A DNA stretch of 64,000 nt, taken from Microlunatus antarcticus. Lineage in GTDB: Bacteria > Actinomycetota > Actinomycetes > Propionibacteriales > Propionibacteriaceae. The translations under genes were made by a program, and so were the position numbers. Positions within the stretch are counted from its first letter, which is position 1, and each line of letters begins with the position of its first letter. Below, in pieces: positions 34,604 to 43,393 of the stretch. Location of the stretch: positions 3,162,001-3,226,000 of the forward strand of contig NZ_JACHZG010000001.1 of NCBI RefSeq assembly GCF_014193425.1, read 5' to 3'. The notes under the pieces are model-generated. The model did not search any database. It was not told the origin of the DNA and saw only the letters and a program-made list of their open reading frames with translations.

Positions 34604-34609
34604 AGCCTA
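34604..34609 (-). promoter_or_regulatory. Leaderless -10 box TAGGCT
   Basis: TAGGCT lies 7 nt before the ATG of the glutamine-synthetase-like gene and would drive the FluG-like pair. Confidence 0.5.
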
Positions 34610-34625
34610 GGACCGCCGTCGTGCG

Positions 34626-34910
34626 CTAGAGCCAGCGCACGTCCTGGTGGTCCAGCGTCAGCTCGGACGACCCGTCTGCGGTCACGACACCGCGAACCAA
34701 TCGGACGACGACCGCGCCACGGTCCATGCGCACGTGCTCACCGCGGAGCCACATCTCGAGGGGAAGGTCCTCGCTGACGCGGACCGTGCGTCCGGTGAGC
34801 ACCGGCGCCTTCTCGACGATGCGGTGCACCCGCCCCCCGACATCCGACACGGTGACCTCGAGCCAGCCGGGGAAGGCGGTGTCGTGCCAGCCGACGACCG
34901 ACGAACGCAC
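34626..34910 (-). CDS. Hypothetical protein
   Basis: 94 residues, beta-rich, with GWHDTAFPGWLEVTVSDVGG near the start and VRMDRGAVVVRLVRGVV later. No family is recognised. The GTG has a good ribosome site (GGAG, 6 nt upstream), which lies just after the rlmN stop, so it is probably read from the rlmN message. Confidence 0.65.
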   Translation of the reverse strand: MRSSVVGWHDTAFPGWLEVTVSDVGGRVHRIVEKAPVLTGRTVRVSEDLPLEMWLRGEHVRMDRGAVVVRLVRGVVTADGSSELTLDHQDVRWL

Positions 34911-34959
34911 GATCAGCTCCGTCGGACCACCACCCCCGGCGGCCGCCGTCGGCCGAAGG

Positions 34960-36225
34960 TCAGACGCGGGCACGGGCGACGGGTGTCGCCGGTGTGCTGA
35001 CGGCGTCGATGTCGGCCTGGCCGGCGGCGAGCTGGCCGCAGGCCCCGTCGATCTCCCGGCCACGGGTGTCGCGGACGGTGACGGGCACGCCGCGGGCCTG
35101 GAGCCGACGGACGAACTCGTCCTCGTCGCGGCGCCGTGACGCGGTCCAGCGCGAACCCGGGGTCGGGTTGAGCGGGATGAGGTTGACGTGCACCCAGCCC
35201 CACGTGCCGCGGCGGCGCAGCACCTTCGCGAGCTGCTCGGCCCGCTGGGGCTGGTCGTTCACGTCGCGGATGAGGATGTACTCGATCGACACCCGGCGCT
35301 TCGTGGTCTTGGCGTACTCCCACGCCGCGTCCACGACCTCGTCGACGTTCCAGCGCGTGTTGACGGGCACGAGCTCGTCGCGCAGCTCGTCGTCCGGTGC
35401 GTGCAGCGACAGGGCCAGGGTGACCGGCATGCCCTCGGTCGCGAGCTGGTTGATGCGCGGGACCAGCCCGACGGTGGAGACGGTGATGCCCCGGGCGCTC
35501 ATGCCGAGCCCGTCGGGGCTCGGCGTGGTGAGCTGCCGCAGCGCGCCGACGACCGCCTTGTAGTTGGCCAGCGGCTCACCCATGCCCATGAACACGACGT
35601 TGCTGACCCGGGGCGTACGGCCGGCCTCGGCGTCGGCGAGCGTGCCGGCGGCGAGCTTGCGGGCGCCGTCGACGACCTGCTCGACGATCTCGGCGGTGCT
35701 CATGTTCCGCTGCAGGCCGCCCTGGCCGGTGGCGCAGAACGGGCACGCCATGCCGCAGCCGGCCTGGCTGGAGACGCACATCGTGACCCGGTCGGGGTAG
35801 CGCATGAGCACGCTCTCCACGAGCGCGCCGTCGTGCAGCTGCCACAGCGACTTGACGGTGTCGCCGTCGTCGCAGGTCAGCTCGCGCACCGGCTTGAGCA
35901 ACGTCGGCATGAACGTCGACGCCAGCTCGGCGCGGACGCCGGTCGGCAGGTCGGTCCAGGTCTCCGGGTCGCTGCGCAGGCCCTCGAAGTAGTGGGCCGA
36001 GAGCTGACGGGCGCGGTAGGCCCGGTGGCCGGCCGCCTCGACGGCCGTACGACGAGCGGCGGGATCGAGGTCGGCCCAGTGCACCGGCGGCTTGCCGCGG
36101 CGCGGGGCGGAGAAGACCAGCGGCAACGAGGAACGGTCCGGCGGCTGCACGTACTCGGGCACAACCGGTGCTGCGGACGTAAGGGCCTCGGAGCGGGGCA
36201 GGTCGGGGGTTCCTGCTGCACTCAC
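34960..36225 (-). CDS. rlmN: 23S rRNA (adenine2503-C2)-methyltransferase
   Basis: 421 residues. Radical-SAM cysteines are C157, C161 and C164 ([11 protein letters not shown]); GMGEPLANY and the C-terminal EIDGACGQL supply the second catalytic Cys. RlmN methylates A2503 of 23S rRNA and A37 of some tRNAs. An N-terminal extension of about 35 residues and a C-terminal Ala/Val-rich tail exceed the E. coli enzyme. GTG start, 1 bp after the cdsA stop, so the two are coupled. Confidence 0.96.
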   Translation of the reverse strand: MSAAGTPDLPRSEALTSAAPVVPEYVQPPDRSSLPLVFSAPRRGKPPVHWADLDPAARRTAVEAAGHRAYRARQLSAHYFEGLRSDPETWTDLPTGVRAELASTFMPTLLKPVRELTCDDGDTVKSLWQLHDGALVESVLMRYPDRVTMCVSSQAGCGMACPFCATGQGGLQRNMSTAEIVEQVVDGARKLAAGTLADAEAGRTPRVSNVVFMGMGEPLANYKAVVGALRQLTTPSPDGLGMSARGITVSTVGLVPRINQLATEGMPVTLALSLHAPDDELRDELVPVNTRWNVDEVVDAAWEYAKTTKRRVSIEYILIRDVNDQPQRAEQLAKVLRRRGTWGWVHVNLIPLNPTPGSRWTASRRRDEDEFVRRLQARGVPVTVRDTRGREIDGACGQLAAGQADIDAVSTPATPVARARV

Positions 36226-36226
36226 G

Positions 36227-37105
36227 TCAGCCTCCAGGGACGAGGATGTACATGATGAGCCAGGCTACCGGGGCCGCCACAAGGAGGCTGTCGAGCCGGT
36301 CCATGACCCCGCCGTGGCCGGGCAGGAACGAACTCATGTCCTTGATCCCGAGGTCGCGCTTGATCAGGGACTCGATCAGGTCGCCGCAGGTGCCGACCGC
36401 GACCAGGGCGACGCCGATGAGCACCCCGATCCAGATCGGCACGTGCAGGCCGAGCACGGCCATGCAGATCCCGGCCACGATCCCGAAGAGCAACGAGCCG
36501 GCCAGGCCCTCCCACGACTTCTTGGGGCTGATCGTCGGCGCCATCGGGTGCTTGCCCATCAGGACGCCGAAGACGTAGCCGCCCGTGTCGCTGCTGACCA
36601 CGACGAGGATGAACGTGACGAGGCGCGCTCCCCCGTTCTCGCCGGCGAGCATCAGCGCCGTGAACGAGCCGAGCAGCGGGACGTAGCAGATGATGAACAG
36701 ACTCGCCGCGGCGTCCTTGACGTAGCCGTGGGGCCCGCCGGGCATCCGCCACACGAGGGCGGCCAGCACCGTCAGCGCCAGTGCCCCCAGCAGCACGCTG
36801 GTCGTCGAGTAGACGATCGGCCGCTGGATGCCCGCGAGGTAGGACCCGATGGCGATGGCCACGGTCCCGACCATGATCGGGACGATGGCGGCGTTCATCC
36901 CCTGACGCTTCAGCGCCGCGTGCAGCTCCCGCGAGCCGAGGACGAGCGCGACCGCCACCAGCAGGACGAAGGCCGGCTTGAAGAACAGCAGGCTGAGCAC
37001 GACGAACGCCCCCAGCCCGACCCCGATCCCGATCGCCTTGGGCAGGTCGCGACCGGCCCGGCCGCCGCGGACGGGCGGGGCGGGTGGAGCGGTGTCGGCG
37101 GACAC
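36227..37105 (-). CDS. cdsA: Phosphatidate cytidylyltransferase
   Basis: 292 residues with about eight membrane helices. [16 protein letters not shown] and SPKKSWEG precede the CDS-family signature [20 protein letters not shown] with GVMDRLDS. It makes CDP-diacylglycerol from phosphatidate and CTP. It lies between frr (22 bp upstream) and rlmN (1 bp downstream), the standard actinobacterial order. The start is GTG. Confidence 0.96.
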   Translation of the reverse strand: MSADTAPPAPPVRGGRAGRDLPKAIGIGVGLGAFVVLSLLFFKPAFVLLVAVALVLGSRELHAALKRQGMNAAIVPIMVGTVAIAIGSYLAGIQRPIVYSTTSVLLGALALTVLAALVWRMPGGPHGYVKDAAASLFIICYVPLLGSFTALMLAGENGGARLVTFILVVVSSDTGGYVFGVLMGKHPMAPTISPKKSWEGLAGSLLFGIVAGICMAVLGLHVPIWIGVLIGVALVAVGTCGDLIESLIKRDLGIKDMSSFLPGHGGVMDRLDSLLVAAPVAWLIMYILVPGG

Positions 37106-37127
37106 GTCGAGGTGAGGAGGGAGTCGC

Positions 37128-37688
37128 TCAGACGTCGAGCAGCTCGGCTTCCTTGTGCTTGAGGACGTCGTCGACCTGGTCGACGTACTTCTTCGTCGAG
37201 CCGTCCAGCTGCTTCTCGGCGCGGGTCACCTCGTCCTCGCCGACCTCTTTGTCCTTGACCATCTTGTCGAGCGCGTCCTTGGCCTGACGACGCGAGCCGC
37301 GGATGGAGATGCGGGCGTCCTCGGCCTTGCTGCGCGCGAGCTTGATGTACTCCTTGCGCCGCTGCTCGGTGAGCTCGGGCAGGACCAGGCGGATCGAGTT
37401 GCCGTCGTTCGACGGGTTCACGCCGAGGTCCGACTCGCGGATGGCCTTCTCGATCGCCGGCAGCGAACCGCGGTCGTACGGGGTCACCAGGACCATCCGG
37501 GCCTCGGGGACCTGAAAGCTCGCCAGCTGCTGCAGCGGGGTGTACGCGCCGTAGTACTCGGCGGTGATCTTGGCGAACATCGCCGGGTGCGCCCGTCCGG
37601 TGCGGATCGCGGCGAACTCCTCCTTGGCGTACTCGACGGCCAGCTCCATGTTGGTGTCGGCGTCAGCGAGGATCTCGGCGGCGGTCAC
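37128..37688 (-). CDS. frr: Ribosome recycling factor
   Basis: 186 residues, normal length. YAKEEFAAIRTGRAHPAMFA and NPSNDGNSIRLVLPELTEQR are family signatures. It splits post-termination ribosomes with EF-G. An AAGGAG ribosome site precedes the GTG. It lies 93 bp downstream of pyrH in the same leftward block. Confidence 0.97.
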   Translation of the reverse strand: MTAAEILADADTNMELAVEYAKEEFAAIRTGRAHPAMFAKITAEYYGAYTPLQQLASFQVPEARMVLVTPYDRGSLPAIEKAIRESDLGVNPSNDGNSIRLVLPELTEQRRKEYIKLARSKAEDARISIRGSRRQAKDALDKMVKDKEVGEDEVTRAEKQLDGSTKKYVDQVDDVLKHKEAELLDV

Positions 37689-37781
37689 GGGTGGACTCCT
37701 TCGTACGGCGTGCGGGTGGTGCGGCGGGATCCTGGCCCAGGGGCCGGGAGGGTGGTCCGGAATCGGCCCGAGGCGGTCGCC

Positions 37782-38495
37782 TCAGGCGTGGACGGACGTG
37801 CCGATCTTCTCACCCGAGACCACGGCGACGATGCTCCCGGGGTTGTCGAGCCCGAAGAAGACCATCGCCAGCTTGTAGTCACGGGCCATGCTGATGGCCG
37901 TCGCGTCGGCGACCTTGAGGTCCTTGGCGAGGTACTCGTCGTAGGTGAGCTCGTCGTACTTCACCGCCGTGGGGTCGCGGTGCGGGTCGGCGGAGTAGAC
38001 CCCGTCCACCCCCTGCTTGCCCATCAGCAGCACGTCCGCGCCCACCTCGAGCGCGCGCTGGGCGGCGACGGTGTCGGTCGAGAAGTAGGGCATCCCGGAG
38101 CCGGCGCCGAAGATGACCACGCGGCCCTTCTCCAGGTGCCGCTCGGCGCGACGGGGGATGTACGGCTCGGCGATCTGGCCCATCGTGATGGCCGTCTGAA
38201 CGCGGGTCTGCACGCCCTCCTTCTCGAGGAAGTCCTGCAGCGCGAGGCAGTTCATGACCGTGCCGAGCATGCCCATGTAGTCCGCGCGGTCGCGGTCCAT
38301 CCCGGCCTGCTGGAGCTCGGCGCCGCGGAAGAAGTTGCCGCCGCCGACCACGACCGCGACCTGGGTCCCGGCCTTGACGACCTGGGCGATCTGCGTGGCC
38401 ACCCCGTGCACGACGATCGGGTCGACGCCGACGCTGCCACCCCCGAACACCTCGCCGGAGAGCTTGAGCATCACGCGTGAGTAAGGGCCGGTCAT
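37782..38495 (-). CDS. pyrH: UMP kinase
   Basis: 237 residues of the amino-acid-kinase fold. [13 protein letters not shown] at the N-terminus, [14 protein letters not shown] and [20 protein letters not shown] mark the UMP and ATP sites. It phosphorylates UMP to UDP. The ATG has AGGAG upstream. It is separated from tsf by 98 bp holding a hairpin. Confidence 0.97.
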   Translation of the reverse strand: MTGPYSRVMLKLSGEVFGGGSVGVDPIVVHGVATQIAQVVKAGTQVAVVVGGGNFFRGAELQQAGMDRDRADYMGMLGTVMNCLALQDFLEKEGVQTRVQTAITMGQIAEPYIPRRAERHLEKGRVVIFGAGSGMPYFSTDTVAAQRALEVGADVLLMGKQGVDGVYSADPHRDPTAVKYDELTYDEYLAKDLKVADATAISMARDYKLAMVFFGLDNPGSIVAVVSGEKIGTSVHA

Positions 38496-38547
38496 GGGTG
38501 TCTCCTGGGTCCTGCTGGTCGTGGTTCTGAGCCCGTCGCTACGTGCC

Positions 38548-38577
38548 CTGAGCCTGTCGATCGCCCGACAGGCTCAG
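38548..38577 (-). terminator. Hairpin between tsf and pyrH, dispersed-repeat-like
   Basis: ctgagcctgtcg (38548-38559) pairs perfectly with 38566-38577 across a 6-nt loop; a near copy of the left arm (ctgagcccgtcg) lies at 38527. From memory this sequence resembles a palindromic element scattered in other actinobacterial genomes. Here it could lessen read-through from tsf into pyrH. Confidence 0.65.
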
Positions 38578-38593
38578 AGCACGACGCGATGGA

Positions 38594-39412
38594 TCAGGAG
38601 CCGGCGGCCTCGAAGCGGACGAACCGCTTGACCGTGACGCCGGCGGCCTCGAGCTGCTTGCCGACCGAGGTCTTGCCGTCGGTGACCGAGGGCTGGTCGA
38701 GCAGGGCGACGTCCTTGAAGTAGGAGTTCACCCGGCCCTCGACGATGCGGGGCACGGCCTGGTCGGGCTTGCCCTCCTCGCGGGCCTGGGCCTCGGCGAT
38801 GCGCCGCTCGTTCTCGACGAGGTCGGCGGGCACCTCGTCCCGGCTCAGGTAGGTCGGACGCATGGCGGCGATCTGCATCGCCACCGCGCGGGCGGCCGTC
38901 TCGTCGGCCCCGTCGTACTCGACGAGGACGCCGACCTGCGGCGGCAGGTCCGAGGCGCGGCGGTGCAGGTAGACGACGGTCTTGCCGTCGAAGTACGCCG
39001 CGTTGCTCACCTCGAGCTTCTCGCCGATCTTGACGGCGAGGGCCTCGACGGCCTCGCCGACGGTCTGGCCGGACGGCAGCGCGGCGGCGTTGGCCGCCTC
39101 GACGCCGGCGGCCTGGTTGGCGGCCACGGCCTTGACCGCGTTCGCGGCCAGGTCCTGGAACTCCTGGTTCTTGGCCACGAAGTCGGTCTCGGCCCCGAGC
39201 TGGAGCAGAGCGCCGTCGTCGTACGCCACGAGCCCGTTGTTCGCGGAACGCTCGGCGCCACGCTTGGCCGCCTTGGCCTGGCCGTTGACCCGCAGGACCT
39301 CGATGGCGTTCTCGTAGTCGCCGTCGGCCTCGGTCAGGGCCTTCTTGCAGTCCATCATCCCGGCGCCGGTGGCGTCGCGGAGCTTCTTCACGTCAGCAGC
39401 AGAAATCGCCAT
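38594..39412 (-). CDS. tsf: Elongation factor Ts
   Basis: 272 residues. The N-terminal UBA-like domain ends with [20 protein letters not shown]; the core has [18 protein letters not shown], which contacts EF-Tu. It exchanges GDP for GTP on EF-Tu. It lies 73 bp downstream of rpsB, the usual pairing. Confidence 0.97.
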   Translation of the reverse strand: MAISAADVKKLRDATGAGMMDCKKALTEADGDYENAIEVLRVNGQAKAAKRGAERSANNGLVAYDDGALLQLGAETDFVAKNQEFQDLAANAVKAVAANQAAGVEAANAAALPSGQTVGEAVEALAVKIGEKLEVSNAAYFDGKTVVYLHRRASDLPPQVGVLVEYDGADETAARAVAMQIAAMRPTYLSRDEVPADLVENERRIAEAQAREEGKPDQAVPRIVEGRVNSYFKDVALLDQPSVTDGKTSVGKQLEAAGVTVKRFVRFEAAGS

Positions 39413-39485
39413 GCAGCGGTCCGTCCTTCGTCTTCGTCGTTCTCGTTCGGGAAAGGCGCTCCCCGGAAGGAGCAGTGGTGCGGGC

Positions 39486-40427
39486 TCAGACGGCCGGAGC
39501 GGCCTGGTCAGCCGCGTCGGGCTGGTACTCGCGCTCCTCGGTCACCTTGGCGTCGGCCTCGGCCTCGGCCTCGACAGCGGCCTCGCCGGGCTGCTCGTCA
39601 CCGGGCACCGGGGCGGCGTCAGCGGCCGGCTCGGCGTCGGGGACGGACGCGGCGGGCTCCTGCGAGGCGCCCAGGAGCTCGCGCTCCCAGTCGGGCATGG
39701 GCTCGACCTCGGCCTCGTCACCGGTCGTCGCGCCACCGGAGCGGGACACGAGGCCCTCGGCGACGGCGTCGGCCAGCACGCGGGTCAGCAGCGAGACGGA
39801 GCGGATCGCGTCGTCGTTGCCGGGGATGGCGAAGTCGACCTCGTCGGGGTCGCAGTTGGTGTCGAGGATGCCGATCACCGGGATGCGCAGCTTGCGCGCC
39901 TCGTCGACGGCGAGGTGCTCCTTCTTGGTGTCCACGATCCAGACCGCCTGCGGGGTCCGGGACATCTCGCGGATGCCGCCGAGGGTCTTCTCGAGCTTGT
40001 CCTTCTCGCGGCGCAGTCCGAGGAGCTCCTTCTTCGTCAGGCCCGAGGCCGCGACGTCGTCGAAGTCCATGACCTCGAGCTCCTTGAGGCGCTGGATGCG
40101 CTTCACGATGGTGCCGAAGTTGGTGAGCATGCCACCGAGCCAGCGGTGGTTCACGTAGGGCATCCCGACCCGGGTCGCCTGCTCGGCGATGGTCTCCTGC
40201 GCCTGCTTCTTGGTGCCGATGAAGAGCACCTGACCGCCGCGGCCGACCGTGTCCTTGACGAACGCGTACGCGCGGTCGATGTAGGTCAGCGACTGCTGCA
40301 GGTCGATGATGTAGATGCCGTTGCGCTCGGTGAAGATGAAGCGCTTCATCTTGGGGTTCCAGCGACGGGTCTGGTGCCCGAAGTGGACGCCGCTCTCGAG
40401 GAGCTGGCGAGTGGTGACGACGGCCAT
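39486..40427 (-). CDS. rpsB: 30S ribosomal protein S2 with acidic C-terminal extension
   Basis: 313 residues. The core (about 1-240) is canonical: [20 protein letters not shown] and [20 protein letters not shown]. The last 70 residues are Ala/Glu/Pro-rich and unstructured, longer than in E. coli S2 but common in actinobacteria. The ribosome site GGAGAGG precedes the ATG. It is the first gene of the rpsB-tsf-pyrH-frr-cdsA-rlmN block. Two hairpins lie in its leader. Confidence 0.97.
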   Translation of the reverse strand: MAVVTTRQLLESGVHFGHQTRRWNPKMKRFIFTERNGIYIIDLQQSLTYIDRAYAFVKDTVGRGGQVLFIGTKKQAQETIAEQATRVGMPYVNHRWLGGMLTNFGTIVKRIQRLKELEVMDFDDVAASGLTKKELLGLRREKDKLEKTLGGIREMSRTPQAVWIVDTKKEHLAVDEARKLRIPVIGILDTNCDPDEVDFAIPGNDDAIRSVSLLTRVLADAVAEGLVSRSGGATTGDEAEVEPMPDWERELLGASQEPAASVPDAEPAADAAPVPGDEQPGEAAVEAEAEADAKVTEEREYQPDAADQAAPAV

Positions 40428-40446
40428 GGCCGTTTCCTCTCCTTGC

Positions 40447-40571
40447 CGGTGCGAGGAGGCACCGACGTACGGTTGACGAGCGCCGAGCTGTTCGACGCTC
40501 CCTGGTGCTCACGCAGGCACCCGCCCGGCCGAGGCCAGGACCGTGGCGCCGCCCGGTCACGAGGTGACCGG
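40447..40571 (-). promoter_or_regulatory. Structured leader of rpsB
   Basis: Hairpin A (40447-40452 with 40459-40464) presents CTCCTC in its loop on the mRNA strand, complementary to the GGAGAGG ribosome site just downstream. Hairpin B (40553-40560 with 40564-40571) is a perfect 8-bp stem with a 3-nt loop. A TAGTCT hexamer at 40616-40621 could be the -10 box. Regulation is inferred. Confidence 0.4.
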
Positions 40572-40660
40572 AAGGTGGGCACGCGAAGTCAGGCCCAGGT
40601 GGGCCTGCTGCGCCCAGACTACTCGTCCGGGCCTACCCCCGCGAATCCGCTGCCGGCCGG

Positions 40661-40699
40661 TTGTCCACAGCCCCAGAGCGTCCTGCCAACTCATCCACA
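40661..40699 (+). promoter_or_regulatory. Two DnaA-box-like 9-mers
   Basis: TTGTCCACA (40661-40669) and TCATCCACA (40691-40699) lie in the same orientation exactly 30 bp apart. TTGTCCACA matches the high-GC actinobacterial DnaA box as I know it. They sit between divergent rpsB and the M23 gene, far from any visible origin, so a regulatory or DnaA-titrating role is possible. Confidence 0.5.
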
Positions 40700-40751
40700 G
40701 GTCTCGTCCGGGCACCGGCGCGACCGCGGCGCCGGTCACCAAGATCTCGTC

Positions 40752-41822
40752 GTGAGCAGTGGCAGAGACGGGTTCCGGCGGGCGTGCGCGACCGCGCTCC
40801 TGGCGGTGGTGCTGGGCGTGCTGGGGGTGGCCCCTGCCTGGGCCGCGCCAGGTGACGCGGACGGCGGGGCGGGTCCGACCACCGGCGGCTGGCCCCTGGA
40901 CGGGACTCCGACGGTCGAGGAGGGCTTCGACCCTCCCCCGCCCGACCTGCCGTGGTTGCCCGGGCACCGCGGCGTCGACCTCGAGGCCCGACCCGGCCAA
41001 CGGGTCCTGGCGCCCGCGGACGGCAGGGTCGTGTTCGTCGGACGGGTCGGCGGCAAGCCGGTCGTCGTGGTCGACCACGGCGGCGTCCGCTCGACCTTCG
41101 AGCCGGTCGAGGCGTCGGTCCGGGTCGGGCAGCGCGTCCGGACGGGCCAGGTGATCGGCAGGGTCGGCCGCGAGGCGCACTGCCAGGACCGCTGCCTGCA
41201 CTGGGGCCTCAAGCGCGGCACGACCTACCTCGACCCGCTGGTCCTGGTCCGTGGGACGGGTTCCGCGGGCACAGCGGGCACCCTGCGCCTCGTCCCGTCC
41301 TCCCGGCGCTCCGTGGTCGTCGCCGAGGCGCTCGCCCGGGAGGCGGCCCGCAAGGCGGTCGAGGCGGCGGCGACCGGGGCGGTCGGGTTCGTCGGTGGGC
41401 CGCTGAGCGCGATCGGGACGCCCGGCAGCCACGGCTTCGTCCGCCCGGTCCCGGGCGCCGTGACCTCCCCGTACGGCCGCCGCCTCCACCCCGTCCTGCA
41501 CGTGTGGAAGCTGCACGACGGCACCGACTTCGGCGCCGCGTGCGGCACCTCGATCCGGGCGGCGTACGACGGGCGGGTGTCGCGGCGCGGGTCGAGCGTC
41601 GCCTACGGGAACCGCCTGTTCATCGACCACGGCTCCGTCGACGGGCACGAGGTCGTGACCGCGTACAACCACGCGATCCGCTACGTCGTCGGGCCCGGCA
41701 CCCGGGTCCGCCGGGGCCAGGTCGTCGGCTACGTCGGCCAGACCGGCTTCGCCACGGGCTGCCACCTGCACCTGATGGTCTGGCTCGACGGCCGCATGGT
41801 CGACCCGATGACGTGGCTGTGA
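40752..41822 (+). CDS. Secreted protein with two M23 (LytM) peptidase domains
   Basis: 356 residues with a Sec signal peptide (about 1-32). Domain 1 (68-165) has H72/D76 but reads CLHWG at 148-152, with Cys replacing the first His of the HxH motif. Domain 2 (225-356) is complete, with H255/D259 and HLH at 338-340. M23 enzymes cut peptidoglycan cross-bridges; domain 1 may only bind. The Ala-rich linker (190-220) is helical. It is divergent from rpsB. Confidence 0.9.
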   Translation: MSSGRDGFRRACATALLAVVLGVLGVAPAWAAPGDADGGAGPTTGGWPLDGTPTVEEGFDPPPPDLPWLPGHRGVDLEARPGQRVLAPADGRVVFVGRVGGKPVVVVDHGGVRSTFEPVEASVRVGQRVRTGQVIGRVGREAHCQDRCLHWGLKRGTTYLDPLVLVRGTGSAGTAGTLRLVPSSRRSVVVAEALAREAARKAVEAAATGAVGFVGGPLSAIGTPGSHGFVRPVPGAVTSPYGRRLHPVLHVWKLHDGTDFGAACGTSIRAAYDGRVSRRGSSVAYGNRLFIDHGSVDGHEVVTAYNHAIRYVVGPGTRVRRGQVVGYVGQTGFATGCHLHLMVWLDGRMVDPMTWL

Positions 41823-41903
41823 GGCGTGCTGGCGTCGGACCAGCAGCCCTGGCTCCCGCTCCGCACGACAGCGCGGACGCCGGCTCCGTGTCACGCTCGG
41901 CCG

Positions 41904-42242
41904 ATGAGCGAGACGGCGGCGTGGTTCGCGGTGCGCTGCCTGTTCGCGAAGGGCTGGCCGGCCGACGGTGGTCCACCGCTCTACGAGGAGCGCATCACCT
42001 TGTGGCGCGCCGACTCGGTGGAGGAGGCGGTCGCGCGGGCCGAGGCCGAGGCGGAGACGTACGCGGCGGCGATCGAGGAGGCGCCCGACACCTTCCTGGG
42101 GCTGGCGCAGGCCTACCGGCTCTTCGACGAGCCTGGCGACGGTGCCGAGGTGTTCTCCCTGCTCCGGGAGAGCGGGCTGTCGGCGGAGGACTACCTGGAC
42201 ACGTTCTTCGACACGGGCGCCGAGCGTTCTCGAGAGCTCTGA
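41904..42242 (+). CDS. DUF4288-like protein
   Basis: 112 residues. WFAVRCLFAKG near the start and LYEERITLWRADSVEEAVAR in the middle fit the DUF4288 family of unknown function; the C-terminal half is acidic. It lies 81 bp after the M23 gene on the same strand and faces xerC across a hairpin. Confidence 0.78.
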   Translation: MSETAAWFAVRCLFAKGWPADGGPPLYEERITLWRADSVEEAVARAEAEAETYAAAIEEAPDTFLGLAQAYRLFDEPGDGAEVFSLLRESGLSAEDYLDTFFDTGAERSREL

Positions 42243-42267
42243 GGGTCTCAAGGCGGGGAAACGAACC

Positions 42268-42326
42268 GCAGGTGCGCGCTGGCGCACGTCTTCACCGGCG
42301 TGTCGGGTGCGGGAGTGCGCACCTGC
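42268..42326. terminator. Long hairpin between DUF4288-like gene and xerC
   Basis: A perfect 10-bp stem (42268-42277 with 42317-42326) encloses a 39-nt loop that holds a small internal palindrome (gcgctggcgc). It lies in a 98-bp convergent gap with nothing else recognised. Confidence 0.5.
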
Positions 42327-42340
42327 CATCCCTAGACGCG

Positions 42341-43303
42341 TCAGGCGCGCGGGTGGGCCTGGAGGTAGGCGGAGCGGAGTCGTTCGTCGGTGACGTGGGT
42401 GTAGATCTGCGTCGTCGCGAGGGACGCGTGCCCGAGCATCTCCTGCACGCTGCGCAGGTCGGCACCGCCCTCGAGGAGGTGGGTGGCCATGGCGTGCCGC
42501 AGGCCGTGGGGCCCGAGGTCGGGCGCGCCGTCGACCATGCGGAGCGCCCGGTGCACGATGCGCCGGACCACGCGGGGGTCGAGCCGGCCACCGCGTTCCC
42601 CGACGAAGAGCGCCGAGCCCGAGGCCGGGACGGCGAGCGAGGGGCGGCCGCGCGCCAGCCAGGTGTCCACGGCGACGAGTGCGGGGCGGCCGACAGGCAC
42701 GGAACGTTCCTTGGCGCCCTTGCCGAAGACCCGGAGCACGCCGCGGTCGCGGTCGACGTCGGCGGTGTCGAGGCCGCAGAGCTCCGCCACCCGGACGCCG
42801 GTCGCGTAGAGGACCTCGAGCAGCGCGACGTCGCGCAGGCCGACGGGCCCGTCCTCCTCGCGGGCCACGGCGAGCGCGTCGTCCAGCAGCTGCACCGCCT
42901 CGACCTGGCTGAGGGTCGCGGGCAGCCGTCGGTGCGGCCGGGGCGAGCGGAGCGCGGCCGAGGGGTCGCGGGAGAGCCGCCCGGTCTGCTCGGCCCACCG
43001 GAAGAAGCCGTGCACCGCCGCCGAGCGGCGCTGCAGCGTGGTGCGCGCGCGGCCTGCGGCCTGCTGGGCGGCCAGCCAACCGCGCAGGTCGCGGAGGTCC
43101 ACCTCGGCGAGGTCGAGCACGCCGCGTCCGGCCAGGTGGGTCAGCAGGCCGATCAGGTCGGTGCGGTAGGCCCGCAGCGTGTGCGGGGACAGGCCCCGCC
43201 GCAGCCGGAGCTCGCGCAGGTAGTCCTCGAGCGGGTCGGTGAGCGCCGGCGGGAGCGGCTCGGGCTCGCCGACCGCCTCGCCCACCACGTCCACGTCCAC
43301 CAC
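42341..43303 (-). CDS. xerC: Tyrosine recombinase XerC
   Basis: 320 residues. The N-terminal core-binding domain includes LRRGLSPHTLRAYRTDLIGL. The catalytic domain has Arg in YATGVRVAELCGL, Lys in FGKGAKERSVPVG, HGLRHAMATHLLEGG, GHASLATTQIYTHV and the nucleophile Tyr in IYTH. This is the housekeeping resolvase of chromosome dimers rather than a phage integrase: no phage genes are near and it sits in the rpsB region where actinobacterial xerC is usual. Start choice among several GTG codons is uncertain. Confidence 0.93.
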   Translation of the reverse strand: MVDVDVVGEAVGEPEPLPPALTDPLEDYLRELRLRRGLSPHTLRAYRTDLIGLLTHLAGRGVLDLAEVDLRDLRGWLAAQQAAGRARTTLQRRSAAVHGFFRWAEQTGRLSRDPSAALRSPRPHRRLPATLSQVEAVQLLDDALAVAREEDGPVGLRDVALLEVLYATGVRVAELCGLDTADVDRDRGVLRVFGKGAKERSVPVGRPALVAVDTWLARGRPSLAVPASGSALFVGERGGRLDPRVVRRIVHRALRMVDGAPDLGPHGLRHAMATHLLEGGADLRSVQEMLGHASLATTQIYTHVTDERLRSAYLQAHPRA

Positions 43304-43393
43304 GTCACTGTGGGCGCCCCACCAGGCCCGGGCAAGACGCCACCCCGTACGTCGCCCGGCCGGGCCGTGACTGTGCCGTGGTACGGCTGGGCT

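Noticed and set aside
42341-43303. Tyrosine recombinase as a sign of a mobile element
   Set aside because: No phage, plasmid or repeat structure is nearby, and position and sequence fit housekeeping xerC.
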